Source: Streptomyces coacervatus
GTDB lineage: Bacteria; Actinomycetota; Actinomycetes; Streptomycetales; Streptomycetaceae
Length of the DNA: 64,000 bases
Assembly: GCF_029223485.1 (NCBI RefSeq)
Contig: NZ_JARHTP010000002.1
Coordinates: 790,670-854,669 of the forward strand
Direction of reading: 5' to 3'
Under the pieces are notes generated by a model that ran no database searches, was not told where the DNA came from, and saw nothing but the letters and a program-made list of their open reading frames with translations. The stretch's first letter is position 1. Every line of letters starts with the position of its first letter. The translations under genes and the position numbers were made by a program. Of this stretch, positions 23,965 through 32,164 are shown piece by piece.

Positions 23965-25094
23965 TCAGGAGCCTCACACCGAGCGTGCTCGCCGTCCTCG
24001 TCCGCCGCGGAGCCGACTTCGCGGCGGCCGAGGACGCCGTACAGGATGCACTCATCGAGGCGGTTCGCGTGTGGCCCGCCGACCCGCCGCGGGATGCGAA
24101 GGGCTGGCTGGTCACCGTGGCCTGGCGCAAGTTCCTCGACGCGACCCGGTCGGACGCCGCGCGCCGCCGACGTGAGGACCTCGTGGAGGAGGAGCCGGCA
24201 CCCGGTCCCGCATCCCCCGTGGACGACACGCTCCAGCTCTACTTCCTGTGCGCCCACCCGTCGCTGACGCCGTCGTCCGCGGTCGCGCTCACGCTGCGCG
24301 CCGTCGGCGGGCTCACCACCCGGCAGATCGCCCAGGCCTACCTGGTGCCCGAGGCGACCATGGCGCAGCGGATCAGCCGGGCCAAGCGCACCGTGTCCGG
24401 CGTGCGGTTCGACCAGCCCGGCGATGTCGCCACCGTGCTGCGTGTGCTCTACCTGGTCTTCAACGAGGGCTACTCCGGCGATGTCGACCTCGCCGCCGAG
24501 GCCATCCGGCTCACCCGGCAGCTCGCGGCCGCGATCGACCACCCCGAGGTGGCCGGGCTGCTCGCGCTGATGCTGCTGCACCACGCGCGGCGCGCCGCCC
24601 GGACCGCGCCCGACGGCAGCCTGGTACCGCTCGCCGAGCAGGACCGCGGCCGGTGGGACACCGCCTCGATCGCCGAGGGTGTCGAGTTCCTTCAGGGGGC
24701 TCTCGCCCGCGACCGACTCGGCGAGTTCCAGGCCCAGGCCGCCGTCGCGGCCCTCCACGCGGATGCGCCCACCGCCGAGGAGACCGACTGGGTGCAGATC
24801 GTCGAGTGGTACGACGAGCTCGCGCGTCTGACCGACAGCCCCGTCGTCCGGCTCAACCGCGCAGTCGCCGTAGGCGAGGCCGACGGACCACGCGCCGGCC
24901 TGGCCGCGCTCGCCGCACTGGACGACTCGCTGCCCCGCCGCACCGCGGTGGCGGCCTACCTCCACGAGCGCGACGGCGACCTGGCGACGGCGGCACGGCT
25001 GTACGCCGAGGCGGCCCAGAAGGCGCCCAACCTCGCCGAGCGCGACCACCTGACCCGCCGGGCCGCCCGGCTCAACGCCCTTCGACGCCGCTGA
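23949..25094 (+). CDS. ECF42-family RNA polymerase sigma factor with C-terminal TPR-like extension
   Basis: 381 residues. Sigma region 2 is at 10-75 (RRGADFAAAEDAVQDALIEAV) and region 4 at about 100-160 (AVGGLTTRQIAQAYLVPEAT, MAQRISRAKRTV). A DUF6596-type extension of about 200 residues follows (VLYLVFNEGYSGD, then WYDELARLTDSPVVRLNRAV and a TPR-like end), diagnostic of ECF42. No anti-sigma gene is present, as is usual for this group; the extension is thought to control activity. The ATG at 23949 overlaps the DGPF stop codon and lies at the centre of the palindrome. Confidence 0.93.
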   Translation: MDEALLRSLTPSVLAVLVRRGADFAAAEDAVQDALIEAVRVWPADPPRDAKGWLVTVAWRKFLDATRSDAARRRREDLVEEEPAPGPASPVDDTLQLYFLCAHPSLTPSSAVALTLRAVGGLTTRQIAQAYLVPEATMAQRISRAKRTVSGVRFDQPGDVATVLRVLYLVFNEGYSGDVDLAAEAIRLTRQLAAAIDHPEVAGLLALMLLHHARRAARTAPDGSLVPLAEQDRGRWDTASIAEGVEFLQGALARDRLGEFQAQAAVAALHADAPTAEETDWVQIVEWYDELARLTDSPVVRLNRAVAVGEADGPRAGLAALAALDDSLPRRTAVAAYLHERDGDLATAARLYAEAAQKAPNLAERDHLTRRAARLNALRRR

Positions 25095-25217
25095 CGGCAC
25101 CGGCGGACCACCCGCCAGGCAGCCGAGATCCGGCCAGATCGATCTCCTGTCAGCCCGCTGACCGGAAGTTGTCAGGTTCGTGGGCTTGCATGGCGACGGC
25201 TCCCTTCACCCGGCCTC

Positions 25218-25269
25218 GAAGGTCCCCCACCTTGAAGGTCCCTCATCGTGAAGGCGGTCCCCCCACCAT
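25218..25269 (+). repeat. Three imperfect tandem repeats in the P450 leader
   Basis: Units of 16, 16 and 20 bp begin at 25218, 25234 and 25250, each opening with gaagg and continuing as a C-rich stretch (gaaggtcccccacctt, gaaggtccctcatcgt, then a longer copy). A fourth gaagga at 25270 serves as the real ribosome-binding site of the P450 gene. The repeated gaagg boxes are ribosome-binding-site-like. Confidence 0.6.
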
Positions 25270-25280
25270 GAAGGAGTGAC

Positions 25281-26513
25281 ATGACCCACGCCCCTGCCGA
25301 CACCGCGGACGAGACGATCCCCGGGTTCCCGATGCCCCGGGCCGCCGGCTGCCCGTTCACCCCGCCCCCGGAGCTGATGCGACTGCATGCCGAACGGCCC
25401 GTCTCCCAGGTGCGGTTGTGGGACGGCACCACGCCCTGGCTCATCACCCGCTACGACGACCAGCGGGCGCTGTACGGCGACAACCGGCTCAGCGTCGATC
25501 CGAGGCGGGCCGGTTTCCCCCACTTCAGCGCGGCCTTCCAGCAGGCCTACTCCCAGATGCCGCCGTCCTTTCTCAACATGGACGACCCGGACCACGCCCG
25601 TATCCGCCGGATGGTCACGGCTCCGTTCACCATCAAGCGCATCGAGGCCATGCGTCCGGCGGTCCAGCGGATGACCGACGACTTCATCGACGCCATGCTG
25701 GACGGCCCCAAACCCGTCGACCTGGTGGAGGCTCTCGCCCTGCCGCTGCCGTCACTGGTGATCTGCGAACTGCTCGGAGTCCCGTACGACGACCACGAGT
25801 TCTTCCAGAGCAAGAGCAAGGTGGGGGTCCGTCGGGACGCCTCGCTCGACGATTCACGGGCCGCCTCCGGCGCGCTCCTCGCGTACCTGGACGAGCAGCT
25901 ACGGGCCAAACTCGCCGACCCCGCCGACGACCTGCTCTCGGACCTGGCCGCCCGGATGCAGGCCGGCGACCTCACCCGCCAAGAGGCCGCGATGCTGGGC
26001 CTGTTGCTGCTCGGCGCCGGGCACGAGACGACCGCCAACATGATCGCCCTGGGCGTGCTCGCCCTGCTGGAGCACCCCGACCAGCTCGCCGTCGTCCGCG
26101 ACACGGACGACCCGAAGGTCCTCGCGGGCGCGGTGGAGGAGATGCTGCGCTACCTCACCGTCGTCCACAACGGCCAGCGCCGCGTCGCCCTGGACGACAT
26201 CGAGATCGGCGGACGGCTCATCCGCGCCGGGGAGGGCGTCATCATCCCGGGCGCCACCGGCAACTGGGAGCCCGACCGCTTCCCCGACCCCGAACGCCTC
26301 GACCTCCGGCGCGACGCCCGCCGCCACATGGCCTTCGGCTTCGGCATCCACCAGTGCCTGGGCCAGCCGCTCGCCCGCCTCGAACTCCAGGTCGTCTACG
26401 GCACGTTGTTCCGCCGCGTCCCCACCCTGCGCCGGGCCACCGACCTGGAGAAGATCCCGTTCAAGGACGACGGCGTCGTCTACGGCGTCTACGAGCTGCC
26501 GGTGAGCTGGTAG
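25281..26513 (+). CDS. Cytochrome P450 (second of the window)
   Basis: 410 residues, complete. It has an I-helix AGHETT, the K-helix EEMLR, and heme loop FGFGIHQCLGQPLAR with Cys359 as ligand. The N-terminus (FPMPRAAGCPFTPPPELMRL) is that of CYP105-like actinomycete P450s, whose substrates range from macrolides to xenobiotics; the exact subfamily is an inference. No ferredoxin gene follows. The ATG follows gaaggagtgac, a good ribosome-binding site. Confidence 0.95.
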   Translation: MTHAPADTADETIPGFPMPRAAGCPFTPPPELMRLHAERPVSQVRLWDGTTPWLITRYDDQRALYGDNRLSVDPRRAGFPHFSAAFQQAYSQMPPSFLNMDDPDHARIRRMVTAPFTIKRIEAMRPAVQRMTDDFIDAMLDGPKPVDLVEALALPLPSLVICELLGVPYDDHEFFQSKSKVGVRRDASLDDSRAASGALLAYLDEQLRAKLADPADDLLSDLAARMQAGDLTRQEAAMLGLLLLGAGHETTANMIALGVLALLEHPDQLAVVRDTDDPKVLAGAVEEMLRYLTVVHNGQRRVALDDIEIGGRLIRAGEGVIIPGATGNWEPDRFPDPERLDLRRDARRHMAFGFGIHQCLGQPLARLELQVVYGTLFRRVPTLRRATDLEKIPFKDDGVVYGVYELPVSW

Positions 26514-26583
26514 CAGCATCAGAGCCAGCGAGCCGAGGGCGGACCGGCAGGAGCTGACGGACCTGACGCAAGGACAGCCGTTC

Positions 26584-26904
26584 GTGGTCGAGCGGGTCCG
26601 CCTCACCGGCAGCGGCATCGCGATCGAGGGGCAGTTCGAGCCGCCGCAGCTGGCACAGCTCAGCATCGACGACCAGGTGTTCGTGGCCGCGTTCGTACGG
26701 TCGCACGGTTCGATCAAGGAGATGGAGCGGACCTTCGGGGTGAGCTACCCGACGGTCAAGTCCCGGCTGAACCGGATCGCCGAGCTACTCGACTTCGTCG
26801 ACACCGACCCGGCCCCCACCGGCGCGGCCGACGTAGTCGACCGCCTGCGGCGGGGGGAGATCAGCGCCCAGGAGGCGCTGGCCGAGCTGGAGGAGTCCGG
26901 ATGA
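26584..26904 (+). CDS. DUF2089 family DNA-binding-like protein without the zinc ribbon cysteines
   Basis: 106 residues from a GTG with an aagga ribosome-binding site. The DUF2089 helix-turn-helix is clear (DQVFVAAFVRSHGSIKEMER, TFGVSYPTVKSRLNRIAELL). The part that carries a zinc ribbon in other members (RVRLTGSGIAIEGQFEPP) has no cysteines. In-frame coding-like sequence (QELTDLTQGQPF) extends about 15 codons upstream without a normal start, so the N-terminus may be longer or eroded. The C-terminus ends in a short helical motif (VVDRLRRGEISAQEALAELE) that recurs in the third gene of this operon. It probably regulates the operon. Confidence 0.8.
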   Translation: MVERVRLTGSGIAIEGQFEPPQLAQLSIDDQVFVAAFVRSHGSIKEMERTFGVSYPTVKSRLNRIAELLDFVDTDPAPTGAADVVDRLRRGEISAQEALAELEESG

Positions 26905-27161
26905 TCCCGTACCTGGTGACGGTGGGCTGTCGACGTCCCGACGGGCGCCGGTGGCGGCTGTACATCCCGGTCCTGCTGGTACTGCTGGTGCTGTCACCAC
27001 TGCTGCTGCTCGCCGTGCTGGGCGGAGTCGTCGCCTGCCTCGTCACCGGGGTGAGCCCCGTGGGCGCGCTTCGCGGTGCCGGGCAGCTGCTGTGGGCGCT
27101 GCCCGGCACCCGGTTCGAGCTCGAGTACGACCGCACGGCGGTACAGGTCAGCGTCCGATGA
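26901..27161 (+). CDS. Small one- or two-pass membrane protein
   Basis: 86 residues. A basic N-terminus (GCRRPDGRRWR) precedes a long hydrophobic segment (YIPVLLVLLVLSPLLLLAVLGGVVACLVTG) long enough for one or two helices. A tail of about 35 residues ends FELEYDRTAVQVSVR. The ATGA overlap with the DUF2089 stop codon implies translational coupling. I recognise no family. Its place between a DNA-binding-like protein and a SHOCT-like protein suggests it is the membrane part of a small envelope-sensing unit. Confidence 0.65.
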   Translation: MIPYLVTVGCRRPDGRRWRLYIPVLLVLLVLSPLLLLAVLGGVVACLVTGVSPVGALRGAGQLLWALPGTRFELEYDRTAVQVSVR

Positions 27162-27183
27162 GCGAGAGCAGCGAGGAGCAGCA

Positions 27184-27615
27184 ATGAACGAGCAGCGCCG
27201 CCAGATCCTGGAGATGCTGGCCGAAGGAAAGATCACCGCGGACGAGGCCGAGCGGCTGATCGACGCCCTCGAACGGGACCGGCCCGGGTCGCCGCCAGGA
27301 GTCACCTCCCCTACGAAATCCCGGCCCAAGTACCTGCGCGTGGTGCTGAACTCGGCCGAGACCTCCGGCGGTGACGGACCCACCCGGATCAACGTCCGGA
27401 TCCCCCTGCAACTGCTGCGCGCCGGGGTCCGGCTCACGAGCCTGATCCCCCCTCAGGCGCTCACCAAGATCAACCAGCAGCTGGACAAGTCAGGGGTGCC
27501 GATCGACCTCGCCGAGCTCAGGCCGCAGCACCTGGAGGACCTCATCGAGCAGCTCGACGAAGTGAACATCGACATGGACGACCCCGACACCAAAATGCAG
27601 GTGTTCTGCGAGTGA
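27184..27615 (+). CDS. SHOCT-like domain protein (YvlB/LiaX N-terminal type)
   Basis: 143 residues. The N-terminal MNEQRRQILEMLAEGKITAD with EAERLIDALE is the helical hairpin found at the start of YvlB/LiaX-like and SHOCT-like proteins. The middle part forms predicted strands (YLRVVLNSAE, INVRIPLQLLRAGVRL) and the acidic C-terminus ends DMDDPDTKMQVFCE. In Firmicutes such proteins belong to cell-envelope stress responses; that role is inferred here. It is the last gene of a three-gene operon, 22 bp after the membrane protein. Confidence 0.78.
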   Translation: MNEQRRQILEMLAEGKITADEAERLIDALERDRPGSPPGVTSPTKSRPKYLRVVLNSAETSGGDGPTRINVRIPLQLLRAGVRLTSLIPPQALTKINQQLDKSGVPIDLAELRPQHLEDLIEQLDEVNIDMDDPDTKMQVFCE

Positions 27616-27699
27616 CACGTCTTCCGCCGGACGCAGACGCAGATGCGCCCGGACCGACACCTGCGGCCCGGGCGCGCCCACTGCAGATCCACGCGGAGC

Positions 27700-27836
27700 T
27701 CAACTCGCGCTGCACACAGTGCCGTTGAGCGTGAAGGCCGTCGGGGCGGTATTCGTGCTCCCCTTACCGGCGATGAAGCCCACGGTGACCGAGCCGCCGG
27801 CGGGAAAGGTGGAGGTGTAGGAGGCGGGGGCACTAT
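27700..27836 (-). pseudogene. C-terminal tail of a CBM2 (cellulose-binding) module
   Basis: On the minus strand the last 43 codons read SYTSTFPAGGSVTVGFIAGKG then NTAPTAFTLNGTVCSAS and a stop. This is the typical end of a family 2 carbohydrate-binding module (lap-GGs..fGF...G....P..f.lNG..C). Sequence further upstream in that frame does not continue the module. It is therefore the detached end of a lost cellulase, chitinase or lytic polysaccharide monooxygenase gene. Confidence 0.65.
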
Positions 27837-27878
27837 GCCGAGTACACGTCAAAGCATCTCGCACCCTCCTGTCCGGCG

Positions 27879-28838
27879 TCAGCGTCTGCCCGCCCGGCCC
27901 AGGGCCTCCTCGGCCTGCGCCGCCAGAGCGGCGACGAGGTCGGCCGCGGGCGGCAGGTCGGTGATGAGGTCGATGGCCTCGCTCGCCCATACCGGCAACG
28001 GTGGTATCTCGCCTCGCTCCACGTCGGCCCAATACGCCTGCTGCACCTGCGGGTTGGCGGCGAGTTCCGCCTCCCGGCCCCGCCACTGGTCGAGATACGG
28101 ATGGCCGAGCGTGCGCGCCGTGTACCGCGACGGCCAGTCGGACCCGCGGGCGATGTCCAGGGCACGGTTGCGCTCCGTGTCCTCCCCGCTCCCCTCGACG
28201 ATCGCCTTGGCGATGGAAGGGTCGACCAGCGCCTCGGCCGTGGCCTGGAAGCGGGTGCCGACGAGCGCCCCGGCCGCTCCCAGCACCAGGGCGGCGGCCA
28301 CGCCCCGGCCGTCGGCGATCCCTCCGGCCGCCAGCACCGGCACCGGTGCCACGAGATCGACCACGACCGGTACGAACGGCAGCGTGGACCGCCCGTGCCG
28401 GGCACCGTGCCCGCCGCTCTCGCTGCCCTGCGCCACGATCACGTCGGCGCCGAGATCGACCGCCTGCCGGGCCTCCTCCAGATCGGTGACCTGGATGATC
28501 AGCTTCGCCCCGGCCGCGCGGACACGTTCGACGAACGGGCTCGGATCGCCGAAGGACAGCATCACCGCCTCGGGCCCGTGCTCCAGTGCCGCTTCGACGG
28601 CGCCGATGTCGACCCCCCAGGTCAAGAACCCTACGCCCCAGGGCAGTTCGGCACCTGCCACGATCGGCACCTCACGGGCCAGCCACTCCCGGTCCCCTCC
28701 CCCGGCCCCCAGGAACCCGAGTCCGCCGCCGCGTGAGACGGCCGCGGCCAGCGCGCCACCGGCCGAACCGCCCATCGGGGCCAGCGCGATCGGGTGCCGT
28801 ACTCCGAACATCTTCGTGAACGCCGTAGACAACGCCAT
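27879..28838 (-). CDS. Nitronate monooxygenase (2-nitropropane dioxygenase family)
   Basis: 319 residues, a TIM barrel of the NMO family. Visible motifs are HPIALAPMGGSAGGALAAAV (FMN phosphate side), VIVAQGSESGGHGARHGRST (with the catalytic-type histidine after SGGH) and VPVLAAGGIADGRGVAAAL followed by GALVGTRF (FMN binding). It should oxidise alkyl nitronates such as propionate-3-nitronate with O2, using FMN. The start ATG at 28838 (MALSTAFTKMFGVRHPI) matches the family; two further ATGs lie 9 and 12 bp upstream. It follows the LLM oxidoreductase gene by 44 bp on the same strand. Confidence 0.92.
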   Translation of the reverse strand: MALSTAFTKMFGVRHPIALAPMGGSAGGALAAAVSRGGGLGFLGAGGGDREWLAREVPIVAGAELPWGVGFLTWGVDIGAVEAALEHGPEAVMLSFGDPSPFVERVRAAGAKLIIQVTDLEEARQAVDLGADVIVAQGSESGGHGARHGRSTLPFVPVVVDLVAPVPVLAAGGIADGRGVAAALVLGAAGALVGTRFQATAEALVDPSIAKAIVEGSGEDTERNRALDIARGSDWPSRYTARTLGHPYLDQWRGREAELAANPQVQQAYWADVERGEIPPLPVWASEAIDLITDLPPAADLVAALAAQAEEALGRAGRR

Positions 28839-28882
28839 GACGGCCATCATCACACCGCGATCGGGGCGTCGGGCCGCCGCCC

Positions 28883-29824
28883 CTACGCGGTCAACGCCTC
28901 GACCCGGCGCATCACTTCGCGGCAGAACGCCCCGACCCCGTCCGGGTCGTCGATGAACTGGTTCGGCTTGATACAGAACGTCGTGAAGCCCTGTTCCAGC
29001 TGTTCCGGAATCGACGCGAGGGCCGCGCCGAGGTCCGCGGGCGAGTGGTCGTCGGGGAAGACGGCCTGGGTGCCGCCGATCATCTCCAGGTCGGTGACGT
29101 CCCGGCCGGCGGCGGCCATGGCGTCCTTGAGCAGCTGGAGGTCCTGCGGTGCGGGCCTGCCCAGCGGATGGAACCCGTGGCCGTATCGGACGAGTCGGCG
29201 CAGGACGGGGCCGTGCAGGCGCTGGCCCCCGAACCACAGCCGGGGGCCTTCGGGGCGGTGGGCCTTGGGCTCGAAGTAGACGTCCCGGAAGGGGTAGTGC
29301 TCGCTCTCGTGCGAGATCGGGGACGGGGCCCAGGCCTTCGCCCACACCTCCAGGTGTTCGTCGAGCAGACGGCCCCGCTTGCCGAAGGGCACACCGAGGG
29401 CGTCGTACTCGTCCCGGCTCCAGCTGACCGTGGGCTGCACCAGCAGCCGGCCCTCGCTGAGCAGGTCGAGGGTGCCCAACTCCCTTGCCATGAGCAGCGG
29501 ATGGCGCAGCGGGGCGAGGACGGCCGCGGCGGCAAGGCGCAGCCGCTCGGTGACGGAGGCGATCGAGGCGAGCAGGAGCAGCGAGTTGGGCCAGGGGGTG
29601 TACGGATCCTGGTTGCCCGGGAGGGCGTAGTCGCGGGGGTTGCCCATGATGCCGTCGGCGCCCGCGTCGGGGCCGAGCACGATGTGTTCGCTGACCATGA
29701 CCGAGTCGAAGCCGGCGTCCTCCTCCTCGCGGGCCCACCGTACGGCCGCGGGCAGATCGGCGCGGCCGCCGGTGAGGGTCCAGTTCTCGCTGAGGACGAG
29801 CAGCATGCGGGGTGTGCGGGTCAT
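28883..29824 (-). CDS. LLM-class (luciferase-like) F420- or flavin-dependent oxidoreductase
   Basis: 313 residues, a luciferase-like TIM barrel (WAREEEDAGFDSVMVSEHIV, LLLLASIASVTERLRLAAAA, LDLLSEGRLLVQPTVSWSRDEY). The layout matches the actinobacterial F420-dependent group, though the cofactor cannot be proved by eye. Substrate unknown. Its ATG overlaps the stop of the upstream GAF-LuxR regulator (29821-29824), so the two are translated together, and nitronate monooxygenase follows. The three probably act in one oxidative catabolic unit. Confidence 0.9.
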   Translation of the reverse strand: MTRTPRMLLVLSENWTLTGGRADLPAAVRWAREEEDAGFDSVMVSEHIVLGPDAGADGIMGNPRDYALPGNQDPYTPWPNSLLLLASIASVTERLRLAAAAVLAPLRHPLLMARELGTLDLLSEGRLLVQPTVSWSRDEYDALGVPFGKRGRLLDEHLEVWAKAWAPSPISHESEHYPFRDVYFEPKAHRPEGPRLWFGGQRLHGPVLRRLVRYGHGFHPLGRPAPQDLQLLKDAMAAAGRDVTDLEMIGGTQAVFPDDHSPADLGAALASIPEQLEQGFTTFCIKPNQFIDDPDGVGAFCREVMRRVEALTA

Positions 29825-30873
29825 CGTCGGCGTGCTCCTTGTTCCCGGGCGGCGGGCGCCCGTTCCACGAAGTGGTCGAGGTCTTCCGGTCCGGGCCGCA
29901 GTACGCCGTCCCGTACGGCGAGCGCGGTGGCCTCGGCGCGCGAGGCGCAGCCGGTCTTGCGGAGCAGGTGCTCGATATGGCTGTGCACGGTCCGCGGCGA
30001 CAGGAACAGCGCCTGCGCGATGGCCCGGTTGGTCTGCCCCCTGGCCGCCCGCGTGAGCACCTCCAGCTCCCGCGGACTCAGTCCGTACGGCAGCTCGGCG
30101 CGCTCCTGGTGCACCAGCACCGCCGTCCGTCCCACCCCCGGCCCGAGCGCGCAGCGGCGCAGCACCACACGGTGCCACTCGGATCCGACCGGCCACAGGG
30201 CCCGCAGGCGCAGGCCACCGCAGTGGGCGAACACCTCGACGAGCCGGGCGAAGTCCTCGTCCTGCAAGGCCCCGGCGGGCGCCCGGCCCGGCACGCGGAC
30301 GACGCCCTCGGCGGTGACGAGGTTCGCGCCCGCCCCGGGCGGCAGATCGTCGAGGCGTTCGGCATGGGCCGTGGGGTCGGTGAGGACACCCAGCGCCGGG
30401 AGGATCGAGGCGAGCAGCTGCCGCGCCTCGGTGTCGTAGGTGTCCGCCCCTTCGGTGGACAGGTGGACCAGGCCGACCAGGCGGCCGTCGTGGCGCAGCG
30501 CCCCGGTCAGCCCGTCACGGAAGCCGGCCGGGCGGACCCGCTCTGCGTAGAACCAGCCGTGCCGGAAGCGGGGCCCGGGATCGTCGGCATCCTCGGAGAT
30601 GGAGCGCGGCAGCTCCTGTCGTACGACGTTGGCGTACCAGGGGGTCGAGACGAACTCGGCGGCCAGGGCCTGGGAGGTCGCGGCGGTGTAGCCGACCCCG
30701 GCGATCTGCACATGCGTGCCGGAGACGGGGTCGATGCCGAGCAGGGTCACGGCGTCGAACGGCAGGGCCCGGCCGAGCTCCTGCAGGGCCTGGCCGCAGG
30801 CCGTGGCGGTGTCGCGTTCGCGGGTGAGCATGCCGATGCGGGTCGCGGCGGCGAGCTGCTGGTGGCTGAGCAT
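29821..30873 (-). CDS. GAF-like sensor LuxR-family transcriptional regulator
   Basis: 350 residues. The first 190 residues resemble a GAF sensor (ALPFDAVTLLGIDPVSGTHV, LRHDGRLVGLVHLST). The C-terminus has a LuxR helix-turn-helix at about 270-335 (GLSPRELEVLTRAARGQTNR, AIAQALFLSPRTVHSHIEHL). It has no response-regulator receiver domain, so it should respond to a bound ligand. It is co-transcribed with the LLM oxidoreductase and nitronate monooxygenase, and divergent from the ABC transporter operon, so it may control either. Confidence 0.88.
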   Translation of the reverse strand: MLSHQQLAAATRIGMLTRERDTATACGQALQELGRALPFDAVTLLGIDPVSGTHVQIAGVGYTAATSQALAAEFVSTPWYANVVRQELPRSISEDADDPGPRFRHGWFYAERVRPAGFRDGLTGALRHDGRLVGLVHLSTEGADTYDTEARQLLASILPALGVLTDPTAHAERLDDLPPGAGANLVTAEGVVRVPGRAPAGALQDEDFARLVEVFAHCGGLRLRALWPVGSEWHRVVLRRCALGPGVGRTAVLVHQERAELPYGLSPRELEVLTRAARGQTNRAIAQALFLSPRTVHSHIEHLLRKTGCASRAEATALAVRDGVLRPGPEDLDHFVERAPAAREQGARRR

Positions 30874-30913
30874 GCGAGCCTCCCGAGGAACCCGTGGCTG
30901 CCGATTGTTTGGG

Positions 30914-30927
30914 CCCTAACGATAGGG
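30914..30927. promoter_or_regulatory. Short dyad in the divergent region before the ABC transporter operon
   Basis: cccta-acga-taggg forms a 14-bp dyad 41 bp upstream of the LuxR-type gene and about 180 bp before the binding-protein gene. It may be an operator for the divergent pair; the arms are short. Confidence 0.3.
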
Positions 30928-31105
30928 GCGTCCTTGGCGCCGGGCAAGCCGTTCGCCACTCCAGTGAGGGGTTCCTCCTGGTCGACGCCGGTGGCTCGAA
31001 GAGTCGGTATTTGTACGGATGGCGAGGCAGCAGGCCCGGGGCTTTTCTGTTCGGCACAGCCGGACGCCCGCCGTGACGGGCCCGTTTCCCTGGGAGAGCA
31101 CCGCC

Positions 31106-32155
31106 ATGACCAGATTCCCGCAGGCCGTTCCCCCGGCCTCACGCCGGCAGTTCCTCGCGTGGTCGAGTGGTGTGGCGGCGGCCACCGCACTGGCCGCGGC
31201 GGGCTGTTCGGCGCCGGACGACGGCGCGGGCTCGGCGAAGGCCGCGAACGCGGCGGCCGGATCGTCGTCGGGCGCGAAGGCTCTCGGCAGGATCGGCCTG
31301 GACTATCCGTTCACCCAACTCCCGCTCTACGCAACGCTGGTGAAGCTCTCCACCGCCGCCGCGAAGAAGCACCACGTCTCCCTGCTGACCACGAGCGACG
31401 CGAGCAACGCCGACACACAGGCCACCAACCTGGGTGCCTGGGTCGCGCAGAAGGTCCCGGCCGTCGTGTCGTTCCCGATGGTCTTCGAGGCCACCGAGGC
31501 CATCGCGAAACGGGCGCTGGACGCCGGGCTGATCTGGGTGACGTACGGCGGAACGCTGGAGCACCAGAGCGCGGACATCCAGTTCAGCTTCCTCAAGGGC
31601 GGCACGCTGCTCGGGGAGGCCGCCGCGAAGTGGGCCCACGAGCAGCTCGGCGGCAAGGGCAAGGTCGCCTTCCTCACGGACAGCACGATCCAGCTGGGCC
31701 GCGAGCGGACCAAGGGCATGGTCGACGCATTCACCAAGCACGCGCCCGGTGTCGACGTCGTGGCGAAGGAGCAGGCGATCGATCCGGACACGGGACTGTC
31801 GAAGTCCCGGGCCATCCTGGCCAAGCATCCCGACCTGAACATCATCCTCGGGGTCACGGACGCCGCGGCCTACGGAGGCTTCAAGGCGCTGCAGCAGACG
31901 GGGCGGGCTAAAGACGACGCCAAGACCTTCGTCGGCGGGCAGGACGGTGCCGCTCCCTCGCTGCTCGCCGTCAAGCAGGGCACGTTCTACCGGGCCTCGG
32001 CCGCCCTGGCGCCGCAGGACATCGCCTCCGCCGTCGTCGATGTGCCGCTCGCGGTCGCCGCCGGGAAGAAGAACCCCGGCGTGCAGGTGCCGATCACGCT
32101 CGTCCGGCACGGCGACACCGCGCGGATCGACGCGCTGCTCGCCCAGAACTCGTAG
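31106..32155 (+). CDS. Ribose-type ABC transporter substrate-binding lipoprotein (Tat-exported)
   Basis: 349 residues. The N-terminus has a twin-arginine motif (SRRQFL) and a lipobox ending AAAGC, so the mature protein should be a Tat-exported lipoprotein anchored outside the membrane. The rest is a periplasmic-binding type I fold (GRIGLDYPFTQLPLYATLVK, PAVVSFPMVFEATEAIAKRA, HPDLNIILGVTDAAAYGGFKAL). It delivers its ligand to the ATPase and permease encoded next. The ATG follows gggagagc. The ligand is probably a sugar or sugar-like compound, but the downstream amidohydrolase suggests it need not be a plain sugar. Confidence 0.9.
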   Translation: MTRFPQAVPPASRRQFLAWSSGVAAATALAAAGCSAPDDGAGSAKAANAAAGSSSGAKALGRIGLDYPFTQLPLYATLVKLSTAAAKKHHVSLLTTSDASNADTQATNLGAWVAQKVPAVVSFPMVFEATEAIAKRALDAGLIWVTYGGTLEHQSADIQFSFLKGGTLLGEAAAKWAHEQLGGKGKVAFLTDSTIQLGRERTKGMVDAFTKHAPGVDVVAKEQAIDPDTGLSKSRAILAKHPDLNIILGVTDAAAYGGFKALQQTGRAKDDAKTFVGGQDGAAPSLLAVKQGTFYRASAALAPQDIASAVVDVPLAVAAGKKNPGVQVPITLVRHGDTARIDALLAQNS

Positions 32156-32164
32156 GCGCCGGTC

